Positions 17,771 through 29,074 of a stretch of 37,138 bases of DNA are shown in pieces. A model generated the notes under the pieces. The model was not told the DNA's origin, searched no databases, and saw only the letters and a program-made list of their open reading frames with translations. The stretch spans positions 1 to 37,138 of the forward strand of contig NZ_VIFM01000098.1 of the NCBI RefSeq assembly GCF_006636215.1. Direction: 5' to 3'. Every line of letters starts with the position of its first letter. The first letter of the stretch is position 1. Position numbers and translations under genes: made by a program. This DNA comes from Myxococcus llanfairpwllgwyngyllgogerychwyrndrobwllllantysiliogogogochensis. GTDB taxonomy: Bacteria > Myxococcota > Myxococcia > Myxococcales > Myxococcaceae.

Positions 17771-19270
17771 GACCGTGTCGACGATCTTCGCGGAGCACAA
17801 CACCGCGGGCAGTCCCGCCCCCGGATGCGTCCCCGCACCCACGAGGTAGAGCCGGTCCACGTCCTCGCTCTTGGCCTGGGCTCGGAGGAACGTGGTCTGC
17901 ATCAGCGTGGGCGCGAAGCTGAACGCCGCGCCCCGGAACGAGCGCAGGTCATCCCGGAAGTCCTCCGGCGTGAAGACCCGCGACGTCACCAACTCCTGCT
18001 CCAGTCCCGGCAACACCGTGCGCGACAGCCGGGCCGCCAGCTTGCGACGGAAAATCTCCGCCCTCGTCTTCCAGCTCGAGCCGTCTCCCAGGTGCGGCAC
18101 CGGCGCCAACACGTAGAACGCATCGTGGTCCGGAGGAGCCAACCCCACATCCGTCGCCGTGGGGCGATGGAGGTACAGCAGCGGGTCCTCGGAAGGCAGC
18201 CCCGGCCCGGCCAGTCCGGAGAACATGCCCTTGAAGTCGCGTCCGAACAGCAGCGTGTGGTGCGCGACCTCTGGATACCGACGCCGCGTTCCGAAGTACC
18301 AGAGGAACACGCTCATCGAGTACCGCGCCTGCTGGATTCGCGTGTCCGTCCAGTGACTGCGCACGTGCCTGGGAAGCAGATAGCGATACGTCCACGCCGC
18401 GTCCGCATTGGACACCACGGCCTCGGCGGGAAGCCACGAACCATCCCCGAGCCGAACCCCCGTGGCCTTGCGCCCCTCCACCGTGATTTCCGACACCTCG
18501 CTGCCGTAGCGAACCTCGCCCCCCAGCGACTCCAGCAGGGACACCATTCCCCGCACCAACGCCCCCGTTCCTCCCACCGGAAAGAACGCACCCCAGCGCC
18601 GCTCCACGAACTGGATGGACGTGTACACCGCGCTCGCGGGCGAGAAGGGACTGCCACCGATGAGGAGCGGATGGAAGCTCAGCGCCTGCCGCAGTCGCTC
18701 GTCCTTCACGTGACGCGACACCAGCCCATACATGCTCCGGAAGGCTTCATCGCGCACCAATGCCGGAGTGAACGGCGCGAGGCTGAGCACGTGCGGTACC
18801 GGCGCACTCATCAGCGGGCCGATGCCCGCTTCGTACATCCGCTCGACACGGGCACTGAGCGACAGGTAGCCCGCCTCGTCTCCAGGCGAGATGCGTCGCA
18901 CGGACTCCAGCATCGCCTCCTTGTCCGTGTGGTAGTCGAACGTGACGCCGTCCGGAAAACGCATGCGGTACAGCGGCGTCACCGGCTTGAGTTCCACGTG
19001 GTCCGCCAGCTTCCGTCCCGCCAGGGCCCACAGCTCCTCGAGCAGGTGCGGACAGGTGATGACAGTAGGGCCGGCATCGAAGGTGAACCCGTCCTGCTGG
19101 AAGGCATGGGCCCGACCACCAGGTCCATCCCTCCGCTCCAGGACGGTGACTCGCCAGCCTCGCGCGGCCAGTCGGACCGCGGCCGCCAGCCCTCCAAAAC
19201 CACTTCCGATGACGAGAACGCGCCTGCCGTCCCGCCGCGTGTCGAGCTCCACCCTGGCCGAAGGTCTCAT
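17756..19270 (-). CDS. crtI: CrtI-type phytoene desaturase
   Basis: The 504-residue FAD-dependent carotenoid desaturase/isomerase family member introduces double bonds into phytoene on the way to lycopene-type carotenoids, at the inner membrane. The N-terminal dinucleotide fold VLVIGSGFGGLAAAVRL (GxGxxG at 22-27) is followed by ERRDGPGGRA, and the C-terminal FAD signature LYLVGAGTHPGAGLP is intact. Length matches bacterial CrtI (about 490-530). In Myxococcus a lone crtI-type gene (carC) sits outside the main carotenoid cluster and is light-induced; the solitary position here is reminiscent, but I cannot confirm that this is carC. The start is ATG 19270, with only a weak upstream site. It is divergent from the giant hybrid kinase gene. 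Confidence 0.88.
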   Translation of the reverse strand: MRPSARVELDTRRDGRRVLVIGSGFGGLAAAVRLAARGWRVTVLERRDGPGGRAHAFQQDGFTFDAGPTVITCPHLLEELWALAGRKLADHVELKPVTPLYRMRFPDGVTFDYHTDKEAMLESVRRISPGDEAGYLSLSARVERMYEAGIGPLMSAPVPHVLSLAPFTPALVRDEAFRSMYGLVSRHVKDERLRQALSFHPLLIGGSPFSPASAVYTSIQFVERRWGAFFPVGGTGALVRGMVSLLESLGGEVRYGSEVSEITVEGRKATGVRLGDGSWLPAEAVVSNADAAWTYRYLLPRHVRSHWTDTRIQQARYSMSVFLWYFGTRRRYPEVAHHTLLFGRDFKGMFSGLAGPGLPSEDPLLYLHRPTATDVGLAPPDHDAFYVLAPVPHLGDGSSWKTRAEIFRRKLAARLSRTVLPGLEQELVTSRVFTPEDFRDDLRSFRGAAFSFAPTLMQTTFLRAQAKSEDVDRLYLVGAGTHPGAGLPAVLCSAKIVDTVMAEA

Positions 19271-19431
19271 CACCGTGGAGGTTCCATGGCACACCCGGGC
19301 CGCGCGCTCCACTCCGGCGAGCAGGCAACCCTCCTGGTGAAGCGACCGGGCGCTGTTGCGAGCCTGGGGGTGCACAGCTAGCCTCCCCCATCCAAGGGGG
19401 GTGCCGCGCCCCTGCGCGCACGGGTTGAGCA

Positions 19432-22400
19432 ATGATTGAGGTTCCTGGCTACCGCAGCGACAGAGCGCTCTCCTCCTCCGGCTCCTTCCAGCTCCTTCGC
19501 GCCACGCGCGCGGAAGATGGTGCCCGGGTCACCCTGAAGGTCGCGGAGCCCACTCGGCCCCCGTCCCTCACCAATCGTCTTCGTCACGAATTCGAGCTCA
19601 CCCACACCCTCCGCCTCGACGGCGTCCTCCACCCTCTTTCCCTCGAAGAATCCCGCCCCGGCATGTCCGTGCTCGTGCTCGAGGGCTTTGGAGAGACGAC
19701 CCTCGCCCAGCGACTCGCCGCGGGCCGCATGGAGGTCCGCGCCGGGTGCAGGATCGCCGTCGCCCTCGCTCGCGCCGTGGGCCAGCTCCACGCCGCCGGC
19801 ATCCTGCACCGGGACCTGCAACCCGCCTCCGTGCTGCTGAGCGCGGACGGCTCGTCCGTGAAGCTGACGGGACTCACCCTGGCCACGCGCCGCGCGCGGG
19901 CCGAAGTGGCGCCTGTCGCCCCGGAGCGCTTGGAGGGCACGCTCGAATACCTGTCGCCCGAGGGCACGGGCCGCACCCACCGCAGCGTGGACTCGCGCAG
20001 CGACTTCTACTCGCTGGGCGTCATGCTGTTCGAGCTGTTCACCGGCCGTCGGCCCTTCGCGGACACCGATGCCCTGGGGCTCATCCACGCGCACGTGGCG
20101 CTCCCCCCGCCGGCGCCACAGGAGCTCGTGCCGGAGCTGCCTCGCCCCCTCTCGGCCCTCATCCTCAAGCTGCTCGCCAAGTCACCCGAGGACCGATACC
20201 AGAGCGCGTACGGACTGGTCGCCGACCTCCAGCGCTGCCTCGACGCGCTGGAGGAGACCACCGGCGCGGTGCCCGACTTCGAGCTGGGCACGAAGGACGT
20301 GCCCGAACGCTTCGCCGTGCCCGAGAAGCTCTATGGGCGCGAGACACAACAGGCCGAGCTGAAGGCCGCCTTTGATCGCGCGGCGTCAGGTCGCTCCGGC
20401 TTCGTGCTGCTCACGGGCGCGGCCGGCATGGGCAAGTCCGCGCTCACGGGCACGCTCAAGCGTCCCGTGTCGGCGAGACATGGCCTGTTCGTGCGGGGCA
20501 AGTACGACCAGCTCCTTCGGGACACGCCCTACAGCGGCGTCTTCGAGGCCTTCCGCGAGGTGGCCCGCAGCCTGCTTGGCGAGGAGCGACTGGAGGATTG
20601 GCGCGCGCGCTTGCTGGAGGCGTTGGGTGGCATGGGGCGGCTGGTGGTGGACGCGGTGCCGCGCCTGGCGCTGGTGCTGGGCGAGCAGCCTCCTGTCCCC
20701 GAGCTGGGCCCCGCGGAGTCGGAGCTCCGATTCCAGCTCGTGTTGCGCAAGCTGGTGGGGGTGCTCGCCACGAAGGAGCATCCGCTCGTCATCGTGCTCG
20801 ACGACCTTCAATGGGCGGACAGCGCGAGCCTCCAGTTGCTGCGCCTGCTCCTGTCGGACCGGGGACTCAATCACCTGCTCGTCGTCGCGGCCTGTCGCTC
20901 CGAGGAGCTGGGGCCCGAGCATCCGGTGGAGGGACTCACGCAGGCCCTGCGCGATGCGGGCACGCCCGTGCAGCGCATCGACCTGGAGCCGCTGACACCC
21001 GCACAGCTCACCCGCCTCGTGGCCGATGTCTTCCCCGCGGCGGCGGGTCAGCCGGACACGCAACTGGACGCGGTGGTGCTCTCGTTGACGGAGGGCAATC
21101 CATTCTTCGCGGTGCAGCTCCTGCGCGCCTTCTACGAGCGCGGGCTCGTGCGCTTCGACGCTGAGGGCGGCGGGTTCCGGTGGGATGGTGGAGCGCTGCG
21201 CGGACAGGACTTCAGCGACGGCGTGGTGGCGCTGCTCACGGCGCGAATTCGAGAGCTGAGCCCGGGTGCTCAGGTCCTGTTGCCCGTGGCGGCGGCACTC
21301 GGCCATACCTTCACGCTGCGCAACCTCGCCGTCGTTCTGGAGCGCTCGCCGGAGCAGGCGGAAGAGGCCCTGGACGAAGTGCTCCAGGCGGGGCTGGTGG
21401 CACCGGTGGGCGAACGGCTCGCCGATACCGAGAGCAGCGACAGCTTCCAGTTCGCGCACGACCGCGTCCAGCAGGCAGCCCTGGAGCTGACGCCCGTCAG
21501 CGAGCATCCGGAGGTGCATGCGCGCATCGGCCGGCTGCTGCTGCGGCATACCCCTCCCGAGCTGATGGACGAGCAGCTCGCCGACATCGTCAGCCACTTC
21601 CACCTCGCCCTGCCCGTCTTGAAGGACGCGGAAGAGCGCAACCGCGTGGCGGAGCTGGACCTGCGCGCGGGGCGCGGCGCCAAGTCACGCGGTGCGTGGG
21701 CCGCGGCGCTGCGGCTCCTGACGACAGGTCGACAGCTCCTCGGAGACGAGGGCTGGAAGTGGAACCGCGTGCTCGCGTTCGACCTGCACGTCGAAGCGGC
21801 CGAGGCGGCGTACCTCGCTGCGGACTTCGAGCAGATGGAGCGGCTGGCCAGCACTGCGCTGGCCCACGCGGTGGACCGGCTCGAACAGGTGCGGGTGCAT
21901 CTGGTGCGACTCCAGTGTCACTCGCACCGGGGTGAGCACGAGCGCGCGGTGGACCTGGGGCTGAAGGTCCTCGGGACGTTGGGGCAGCACCTGCCGGCGA
22001 AGCCCAAACAGGCGCATGTCCTGGCCGCCGTGGCGAAGACGAAGATGTACCTGGGGCTGCGCAAGCCCGAGGACCTGGAGTCGCTTCCGGAGCTGACGGA
22101 CCCGCTGCTGCTCGCCACGCTGCGGGTGATGATGAAGCTGGCCACGGCCGCGTTCATGGCCCGGCCGCTGCTCTTCCCGCTCGTCGTGTTGCGCAACCTC
22201 CAGATTTCCATCCGTCATGGAGCGACGGGCACGGCGGCCTTCGGCTACGTGGGCTATGGCCTGATGCTCAGCGTCCACCTGGGCAATCCCGAGGAAGGAT
22301 ACCGCTACGGCCGGCTGGCATTGAAGACGTTGGACCGCTTCGGCGCGGAGAGCCTGCGGTCGATGGTCCACTTCGTCTTCAACCTCTTCATCCGGCACTG

Positions 22401-24747
22401 GAAGGAGCCGCTGTCGCCGTGCATCGACGACTTCTTCGCCGGGGCGAGCAAGGGCCAGGAGACAGGCGACATCGAGTACTTCGCGTACAACTCGAGCGCG
22501 GGCTGCGCCGTGTCGCTCATCGCACGGGATGGACTGGGAGAGCATGGCCCGCGCGTCGACCGCTTCATCGATGCCCTCGCCTCGCACCGGCACCAGAACG
22601 TGCCCTTCCTCCAGTACACGCGGCACACGCTCGACGTGCTCACGGGTGCCTTCACCGGGGACGTGGAGGCCCGGGAGCAGGACATCGTCGCCCCGTATCA
22701 CCAGCTCGGTTATGCCAACGGCATCGCCACCTGCGACGTCATGCGCACCATGCGGCGCTGGTTGTGGGGTGATGCGAGCGGAGCGCTGGAGAGCGCGGCG
22801 GCGGTGGACGCGCGAGTGGAGCTCATCGCGGGGCAGATGTACCTGCCCTGGTACAAGTTCTTCCAGGGCCTGGCGCTCCTCCAGCTCCATCCCACGAAGG
22901 GACCGCTGGAGCGAATCCGCTCCTCGCGCGCCATCGACACCCTCCGCAAGCAGATGCGGGGCTGGGCCCGCATCGCCCCGATGAACTACGGCGCACGCGC
23001 GGAGCTGCTCGACGCGGAGCGCGCACGCGTGGACGGGCGCGCCGAGGAAGCAGCGGATGGCTATGACCGGGCCGTCCGGCTGGCCCGGGAGCACGGCTTG
23101 TCGCTCGACGAGGGCGTGGCCTGCGAGCGGGCCGCGCACTTCCACCTGTCCGTGGGTCGCGAGCGCGTGGCCCGTTCGTATCTGGAAGAGGCACGGAGCG
23201 CGTACCTGCGCTGGGGCGCACGGGCCCTCGTCTCGCGAATGGAACGAGAGCATCCGCGCCTGCTGACTTCTTCGGCTCCAGAGTTCCCTCGGACCGAGGA
23301 GTCCGGTGGCACTCCGCTGGCCGCGCTGGACCTGGAGTCGGTGCTCAAGACGGCGCGCGCGCTGTCCGGCGAAATCGTGTTGGACAAGCTGCTGCGCAAA
23401 TTGATGACGCTGCTCATCGAGAACGCGGGCGCGCGGCGCGGCTTCCTCATCCTCAAGAAGCCCGCGGGCCTCTTCATCGAAGCGGAGGGCTCCGTGGATG
23501 GAGCCCGCGTACTGCAAGGGCAGGCCGTGCCGGTGGAGTCATCCACGGCGCTGCCGGCCTCCATCGTCCATTACGTCGTGCGCACCGGGGAGACGGTGCT
23601 CCTGGATGACGCGACGGCGGAGGAGCCCTTCTCCGAGGACCCGTACGTCCGCAGCGCGCGTCCGAAGTCCGTGCTGTGCAGCCCGCTGCTGAAGCAGGGC
23701 TCGCTCACGGGGGTGCTCTACCTGGAGAACGACGCGACGCGAGGCGCCTTCACCCCCGAGCGCCTGGAGGTGCTGCGCCTCTTGTCCTTCCAGGGCGCCA
23801 TCTCCCTGGAGAACGCGGGCCTGTACGCGAGCCTGGAGGAGTACAGCCACACGCTGGAGCGGCGCGTGGATGAGCGCACCGCGGAGCTCCAGAGCAAGAA
23901 CGTGGAGCTGGCGGGCACGCTCAGCCGCATCCAGGAGATGCAGCGCCAGTTGGTGGCACAGGAGAAGCTGGCGTCCCTGGGCTCACTCACCGCGGGCATC
24001 GCCCACGAGCTGCAGAACCCGCTCAACTTCGTGAACAACTTCTCGGAGCTGTCCGCGAAGCTGGCCGCCGAGCTGGACTCCACGCTGCGGGGCATGACGG
24101 ACAAGTTCGACGCCACGACGGCGGAGGATGTGCTGGAGACGCTGGAGGACTTGAAGCAGAACTCGAAGCGCATCCAGTCCCACGGCCAGCGTGCGTCGGG
24201 AATCATCAAGACGATGCTGCGGCACTCGCGGCGCTCGGAGGGCTCGCGCAGCCGCGCGGACCTCAACATGTTGATTCGCGACAGCGTCAACCTGGCCGTG
24301 CAGGGACTGCGAGCCCGTCAGGGTGCGGCCACCGTGGAGACGGACACGGAGCTGGACGCCACCGTCGGCACCGTGGAGGTGGTGGCCGGCGACATCAGTC
24401 GCCTGTTCATCAACATCCTCGACAACGCCTTCTACGCCACGGTGCAGAAGCAGCGAAAGGCCGACGGGGGCTTCGTCCCTCGCGTCCAGGTCTCCACCCG
24501 CCGCCAGGGAGACCGCGTGGAGCTGCGCGTGCGCGACAACGGGCCGGGCATTCCGCTGGAGATTCGCGAGAAGCTGTTCGACCCGTTCTTCACCACCAAG
24601 CCCGCCGGCTCCGGCACGGGCCTGGGCCTGTCGCTCTGCCACGACATCGTCCAGGAGCATCAGGGCGAGATTCGGGTGGAGAGCGTCCTCGGCGAGTACG
24701 CGGAGTTCATCATCACCCTCCCCGCGCCCAAGGGCTCCACCGCCTGA
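19432..24747 (+). CDS. Pseudokinase - AAA ATPase - GAF - histidine kinase giant
   Basis: 1771 residues. 1-270: Hanks kinase fold that appears dead. The catalytic loop reads HRDLQPAS (126-133; Lys to Gln, Asn to Ser), the DFG triad is GLT (147-149), and the glycine loop is not recognisable. About 300-690: STAND-type ATPase with GAAGMGKS (329-336) and [11 protein letters not shown] (D457/D458). About 690-1290: helical repeats of the TPR type. About 1300-1450: GAF sensor domain. About 1490-1771: histidine kinase with H1525 in [12 protein letters not shown]-box LDNAFYAT (N1665), VRDNGPGIP and [12 protein letters not shown], all intact. The layout is known from cyanobacterial and myxobacterial signalling proteins. 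No response regulator is adjacent, so the phosphate acceptor is elsewhere. The start ATG 19432 gives the usual MIEVPGY family N-terminus, with a weak ribosome site. Confidence 0.95.
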   Translation: MIEVPGYRSDRALSSSGSFQLLRATRAEDGARVTLKVAEPTRPPSLTNRLRHEFELTHTLRLDGVLHPLSLEESRPGMSVLVLEGFGETTLAQRLAAGRMEVRAGCRIAVALARAVGQLHAAGILHRDLQPASVLLSADGSSVKLTGLTLATRRARAEVAPVAPERLEGTLEYLSPEGTGRTHRSVDSRSDFYSLGVMLFELFTGRRPFADTDALGLIHAHVALPPPAPQELVPELPRPLSALILKLLAKSPEDRYQSAYGLVADLQRCLDALEETTGAVPDFELGTKDVPERFAVPEKLYGRETQQAELKAAFDRAASGRSGFVLLTGAAGMGKSALTGTLKRPVSARHGLFVRGKYDQLLRDTPYSGVFEAFREVARSLLGEERLEDWRARLLEALGGMGRLVVDAVPRLALVLGEQPPVPELGPAESELRFQLVLRKLVGVLATKEHPLVIVLDDLQWADSASLQLLRLLLSDRGLNHLLVVAACRSEELGPEHPVEGLTQALRDAGTPVQRIDLEPLTPAQLTRLVADVFPAAAGQPDTQLDAVVLSLTEGNPFFAVQLLRAFYERGLVRFDAEGGGFRWDGGALRGQDFSDGVVALLTARIRELSPGAQVLLPVAAALGHTFTLRNLAVVLERSPEQAEEALDEVLQAGLVAPVGERLADTESSDSFQFAHDRVQQAALELTPVSEHPEVHARIGRLLLRHTPPELMDEQLADIVSHFHLALPVLKDAEERNRVAELDLRAGRGAKSRGAWAAALRLLTTGRQLLGDEGWKWNRVLAFDLHVEAAEAAYLAADFEQMERLASTALAHAVDRLEQVRVHLVRLQCHSHRGEHERAVDLGLKVLGTLGQHLPAKPKQAHVLAAVAKTKMYLGLRKPEDLESLPELTDPLLLATLRVMMKLATAAFMARPLLFPLVVLRNLQISIRHGATGTAAFGYVGYGLMLSVHLGNPEEGYRYGRLALKTLDRFGAESLRSMVHFVFNLFIRHWKEPLSPCIDDFFAGASKGQETGDIEYFAYNSSAGCAVSLIARDGLGEHGPRVDRFIDALASHRHQNVPFLQYTRHTLDVLTGAFTGDVEAREQDIVAPYHQLGYANGIATCDVMRTMRRWLWGDASGALESAAAVDARVELIAGQMYLPWYKFFQGLALLQLHPTKGPLERIRSSRAIDTLRKQMRGWARIAPMNYGARAELLDAERARVDGRAEEAADGYDRAVRLAREHGLSLDEGVACERAAHFHLSVGRERVARSYLEEARSAYLRWGARALVSRMEREHPRLLTSSAPEFPRTEESGGTPLAALDLESVLKTARALSGEIVLDKLLRKLMTLLIENAGARRGFLILKKPAGLFIEAEGSVDGARVLQGQAVPVESSTALPASIVHYVVRTGETVLLDDATAEEPFSEDPYVRSARPKSVLCSPLLKQGSLTGVLYLENDATRGAFTPERLEVLRLLSFQGAISLENAGLYASLEEYSHTLERRVDERTAELQSKNVELAGTLSRIQEMQRQLVAQEKLASLGSLTAGIAHELQNPLNFVNNFSELSAKLAAELDSTLRGMTDKFDATTAEDVLETLEDLKQNSKRIQSHGQRASGIIKTMLRHSRRSEGSRSRADLNMLIRDSVNLAVQGLRARQGAATVETDTELDATVGTVEVVAGDISRLFINILDNAFYATVQKQRKADGGFVPRVQVSTRRQGDRVELRVRDNGPGIPLEIREKLFDPFFTTKPAGSGTGLGLSLCHDIVQEHQGEIRVESVLGEYAEFIITLPAPKGSTA

Positions 24748-24762
24748 CGCCGGACATGAGAA

Positions 24763-24793
24763 GGCCCCTCGTTCCACACGGGAAGGAGGGGCC
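24763..24793. terminator. Strong bidirectional hairpin terminator
   Basis: GGCCCCTC (24763-24770) pairs perfectly with GAGGGGCC (24786-24793). After one mismatch, TTCC (24772-24775) pairs with GGAA (24781-24784), leaving a 5-nt loop. It lies between the convergent hybrid kinase and clpX genes. There is no T-run. Confidence 0.75.
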
Positions 24794-24819
24794 GGAACAG
24801 CAGAGAAGCAGCGCGGCGG

Positions 24820-26097
<1,278 letters not shown>

Positions 26098-26223
26098 TGC
26101 CGCCTCCGAGTTCGCCGACCCCGGTTCCCCCGGAGCCACTTCGCCGTCCACCGCTCCCCAACCCAAACGGCCTGCCCACGTCTCGAACAGCCGCCGGGCC
26201 CACCTACATGGGGGCCCATAACC

Positions 26224-26252
26224 ACTATAGGGCCCTCCCCCCTGGGCAGGAA
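26224..26252 (-). promoter_or_regulatory. Candidate clpX promoter
   Basis: On the minus strand a good -10 box, TATAGT (26229-26224), is preceded by a 17-bp spacer and a weak -35, TTCCTG (26252-26247). It lies about 130 bp upstream of the clpX start and inside an imperfect GGGCCC inverted repeat (near 26212-26235). The -10 carries most of the support. Confidence 0.4.
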
Positions 26253-26267
26253 GCCCAACGGTGCGGG

Positions 26268-26299
26268 CCCGTTACGGAGCGTACAGCCTCCGCAACGGG
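26268..26299 (-). terminator. Hairpin downstream of the 26321-26959 gene
   Basis: CCCGTT-A-CGGAG (26268-26279) pairs with CTCCG-C-AACGGG (26288-26299), 11 base pairs around one A.C mismatch. It sits just past the stop of the upstream gene and before the candidate clpX promoter, which suggests clpX is transcribed alone. Confidence 0.55.
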
Positions 26300-26320
26300 T
26301 GAGCGTTCAGTAACAGTGGC

Positions 26321-26959
26321 TCAGGCGTCCGTCACGCCCGCGGCGAGCTCTTCCACGTCGTCCGCCAGGGCGGCTGCCCGCTCGGCAACAGCGTTCGGAA
26401 TCTTGCGGCACCCCGCCAGCTCGCTGGCGAGCTTCCGAGCCATCGACGCCAGCTTGCGCACCTGGAGGCTCTCGGGCGGCGGCTCGGGCGGCGGACGGGG
26501 GAAGCGCTCGGTGAACTCCTTCTTCAGCTCCGTCGGAGACTTCTCCGGGCTCCAGATGCTGTCACGTAGGGATTTGTATTCAGTGGGTGACAACTGGCCC
26601 CGCTCCTCGGCGTCGGCCAGCACTTCGATGACCTCGAAGGCCGGAGCCTTTTCCGGGAACTCCTGAGCCCGCAGCTCCTCCTCGGGCTCGTGCTTGGCCA
26701 GGAAGCTGAAGGAACGGGTGAGCTTGAGGGCCGTCTGCTTCTTGATGTGCAGTTCCTTGAGGCAGTAGGCCTCGAAGGTGGGGTGGCCCCACTCCTCGAA
26801 CTTCGCCTCGTCCCGGACCGTCACGAGCAACTTGCCCAGCTCGGCCCAGGTGGACTTGAAGCGCTTGGCGGCCATCAGCACGGTGTGACGGAACGTCCCC
26901 GGCGGCACGCTCAGCGCTTTCTTCGCGATTTCGGTCTCGGCAACGGATGCGGCGGACAT
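26321..26959 (-). CDS. Unknown protein with a possible DNA-binding-like core
   Basis: 212 residues, soluble. The middle (about 45-90) contains WGHPTFEAYCLKELHIKKQTA, a pattern that recalls the helical core of DUF3102/plasmid-type small DNA-associated proteins; this is only a resemblance. A proline-rich spacer (RPPPEPPPES) precedes a C-terminal helix-rich region of coiled-coil character. ATG 26959 is listed; an ATG 6 codons upstream is equally possible, and neither has a strong ribosome site. It lies in the same direction as clpX but is separated from it by a hairpin. Confidence 0.6.
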   Translation of the reverse strand: MSAASVAETEIAKKALSVPPGTFRHTVLMAAKRFKSTWAELGKLLVTVRDEAKFEEWGHPTFEAYCLKELHIKKQTALKLTRSFSFLAKHEPEEELRAQEFPEKAPAFEVIEVLADAEERGQLSPTEYKSLRDSIWSPEKSPTELKKEFTERFPRPPPEPPPESLQVRKLASMARKLASELAGCRKIPNAVAERAAALADDVEELAAGVTDA

Positions 26960-27004
26960 GGCCCCGGTATGCGGCATGCCCGCGAGGTGGGCAAGAAAGT
27001 GGCC

Positions 27005-27928
27005 CTACCCCCGCTTGCCGATATTGAACGACAGGCCCACCGTCGCCCGCTCTCCGTCGTAGGCCCGGAACGGCCACTTCTGCAGCTCCGTGAAGAGGCA
27101 GTCGTAGAGTGGGCCCTTCTTGAACTGGGGGTTGTCCACCCACAGCTTGTTGACCTTGCCGTCGTTGCCGATGACGAACTCCAGGGGGATTTTCGTGGCC
27201 AGCCCGGGACTGCGCTCGGCCTCCTCCTTGAAGCACTTGAAGAGCGTGGACTTGTTGCCCGCGACGATGCGGTTGATGGCGGACTGGTCGAACTGCTGCG
27301 CCACCTCCATGCCCTCCGCGTCCGTGTTCACGCTCCCCGAGGGACGCGGCGGCTTGCGGTCCTCCGTGCGTGACGCGGAGGCCACCGCCGTGGGCTTGCC
27401 CGTGCCGTTCGCGGGTTTCGCCGTGCCTGTCTCCCCGGGTTTGGTCGGCCGGGCGGAGCCTTGCGTGGGGTAATCGAAGAGTTCCTCGTTGTCCTGACGC
27501 GCTTGCGCCACGCGGATGACGGGAGCCTCCATCTCGATGCCCTCGAACTCGTCCTCTCCGAACCAGCCGTGCACCGCGGCGTTGCGCGCCAGGAGCAGGC
27601 CCGCGCTGCCCAGCACCAGCGCCAGCGCACCCGCGACGCCGCCGAGCACCATCACCCGCTTGCGGTTCTTCTCCCGCTCCACGAGGACGGCCGCGTCCAC
27701 GCGCACCCGTGCCTCGGAGAGCGCCACGTGCACCTTGAAGGGCTCCACATCTTTAATGGGGTGGAAGTCCCTCTCACCGGCCAGGGCCAGGGGGGAATCG
27801 GGCGTCAACTCGCCCGTCTTGAGCTTCTCCACGATCTGGGAGCCACTCACCGGTCCAAGGACCAGGTCTCCATGTCGGAAGAGCCACTGCCCATCCACGT
27901 CCGCCGCGAGTTCTTGTCCAGCTGCCAT
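27005..27928 (-). CDS. GYF-domain, single-TM protein with AgmX/PglI-type C-terminus
   Basis: 307 residues. The N-terminal GYF_2-like domain (about 14-64; WLFRHGDLVLGPVSG, ending FHPIKDVEPF) should face the cytoplasm. One transmembrane helix lies at 91-114, followed by a Thr/Pro/Ala-rich linker to about 200. The C-terminal TonB-like domain (about 210-307) carries the paired cysteines of the AgmX/PglI family (LFKCFKEEAERSPGL and LYDCLFTELQKWPF). In myxobacteria such proteins occur among gliding-motility and envelope machinery; a role in cytoplasm-to-envelope coupling is inferred. The start ATG 27928 has a weak ribosome site. It is divergent from truA with 44 bp between starts. Confidence 0.8.
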   Translation of the reverse strand: MAAGQELAADVDGQWLFRHGDLVLGPVSGSQIVEKLKTGELTPDSPLALAGERDFHPIKDVEPFKVHVALSEARVRVDAAVLVEREKNRKRVMVLGGVAGALALVLGSAGLLLARNAAVHGWFGEDEFEGIEMEAPVIRVAQARQDNEELFDYPTQGSARPTKPGETGTAKPANGTGKPTAVASASRTEDRKPPRPSGSVNTDAEGMEVAQQFDQSAINRIVAGNKSTLFKCFKEEAERSPGLATKIPLEFVIGNDGKVNKLWVDNPQFKKGPLYDCLFTELQKWPFRAYDGERATVGLSFNIGKRG

Positions 27929-27972
27929 TTCGCGCGCGATTATCCCGTGTTACCCCGCGCCCTCGCAACGCC

Positions 27973-28827
27973 GTGCTTACTTCGACCTCCAAGCGGATTC
28001 CCGTCGCACTGTGGATCTGGTACCGCGGCGGAAACTTCCGCGGGTTCCAGCGCCAGCCGGAAGGCCCCACCGTCCAGGAGGCCCTGGAGGGGGCCCTGCG
28101 CTCGGTGGGGGTCCCCGCGACGGTGATGCCCTCGGGGCGGACGGACCGGGGCGTCCATGCGCGAATGCAGGTGGTCAGCGTCCGGCTGGAGGCGGGAGAC
28201 TCACCCGAGTCGCTCGCCCAGCGAGTGCCCCCGCACCTGCCCGCGGGGCTCGGGCTGTGCCTGGTGCGCCGGCCCGGCTCCTTCCATGCCCAGTGGAGCG
28301 CGAGCGGCAAGGAGTATCGATATCGACTGTGGCTGGGCGGCGGAGCGCCGTCGCCGGAGTGGGCGCCCTACTCGCTCGACGTGGCGGGCGAAGCGGGGCT
28401 CCAGGGACGAGGCGCGACGGTGACACCCGAGCGGGTGGCGGAGCTGCTCGCCATGGCGGCGGGCACGAGGGACTTCATCGCCTTCCATGAGAAGTCCAGC
28501 CCCCGCAAGCCGCGCACGCTGGAGTCCGCCACCCTGCACGAGCGGGGCGGTGGCCTTTACGAGGTGAGGCTGACCGGGGACGGCTTTGCTCGCTACCAGG
28601 TGCGCTACGTGGTGGGTGGCGCGCTGAAGGTTGCGGCGGGGCTGCTGCCAGAAGAGGCGTGGCTCGCGGCCCTGGAGACGGGGGCGGCCATGGAGGGCTT
28701 CAAGGCGCCCGCTCACGGCCTGATGCTCTGGGAGGTCCGCTACCCTCCTGGAGTGGATCCCTTCACCGCCCCGGAGCGTCTCCACCCTCCAGGGCTGCCG
28801 CTGGAGCCACCCTTCCTACCCGGGTGA
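27973..28827 (+). CDS. truA: tRNA pseudouridine synthase A (TruA)
   Basis: The 284-residue enzyme isomerises uridine to pseudouridine at positions 38-40 of the tRNA anticodon stem. The catalytic motif SGRTDRGVHA is intact (Asp in RTD). The conserved start of the fold (YRGGNFRGFQRQP) and the C-terminal FARYQVRYVVG segment are present. Length is normal for the family (about 250-285). GTG 27973 is the only in-frame start that keeps the N-terminal strand; its ribosome site is poor, so leaderless or weak translation is possible. It converges with the small regulator gene. Confidence 0.95.
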   Translation: MLTSTSKRIPVALWIWYRGGNFRGFQRQPEGPTVQEALEGALRSVGVPATVMPSGRTDRGVHARMQVVSVRLEAGDSPESLAQRVPPHLPAGLGLCLVRRPGSFHAQWSASGKEYRYRLWLGGGAPSPEWAPYSLDVAGEAGLQGRGATVTPERVAELLAMAAGTRDFIAFHEKSSPRKPRTLESATLHERGGGLYEVRLTGDGFARYQVRYVVGGALKVAAGLLPEEAWLAALETGAAMEGFKAPAHGLMLWEVRYPPGVDPFTAPERLHPPGLPLEPPFLPG

Positions 28828-28850
28828 CACGCGGCGGATCCTCGCGCTGA

Positions 28851-29015
28851 TCAGTCGACGAGGCGCTCTTCGTACTTCGCCAGCAGATCCGAGATGGCCT
28901 CTCGGAGGTATTCGCTCTGACGGATGCGGGTGGTGCGCGACAGCTCCTTCAGAGCATCGAGCTTCTCGCGGTTCAGCCGGAAGACCACCGAAGTGAGACG
29001 GGGATTCATGTCCAA
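28851..29015 (-). CDS. Small ribbon-helix-helix regulator
   Basis: 54 codons from TTG 29015, or 52 from ATG 29009. The protein is a single ribbon-helix-helix unit: beta strand RLTSVVFRLN, helix A REKLDALKELSR, helix B RQSEYLREAISDLLAKY. Such proteins dimerise and insert the paired strands into the DNA major groove, often repressing their own gene. AGGAGG lies 8 nt from the TTG but 14 nt from the ATG, which favours TTG. No toxin gene is coupled to it (the next gene on this strand encodes an envelope protein), so a free-standing regulator is more likely than an antitoxin. Confidence 0.8.
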   Translation of the reverse strand: MDMNPRLTSVVFRLNREKLDALKELSRTTRIRQSEYLREAISDLLAKYEERLVD

Positions 29016-29041
29016 GTGCGCAACCTCCTACAGATGCGCAC
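29016..29041 (-). promoter_or_regulatory. Inverted repeat enclosing the regulator's Shine-Dalgarno site
   Basis: A perfect 7-bp inverted repeat, GTGCGCA (29016-29022) and TGCGCAC (29035-29041), flanks 12 nt that contain the AGGAGG (29029-29024) of the ribbon-helix-helix gene. As DNA it could be an autoregulatory operator; as RNA it would place the ribosome site in a loop. Both are inferences. Confidence 0.5.
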
Positions 29042-29074
29042 ACCATCTCACAGACCTATTTGATCGCAAGATTT

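Noticed and set aside
17756-19270. Naming the desaturase carC
   Set aside because: The solitary position recalls carC of Myxococcus, but no light-regulator gene or recognised CarQ-type promoter is visible, so only the family name is given.
21685-23517. 610-codon minus-strand frame inside the giant hybrid kinase gene
   Set aside because: The plus strand is one uninterrupted multi-domain gene through this interval.
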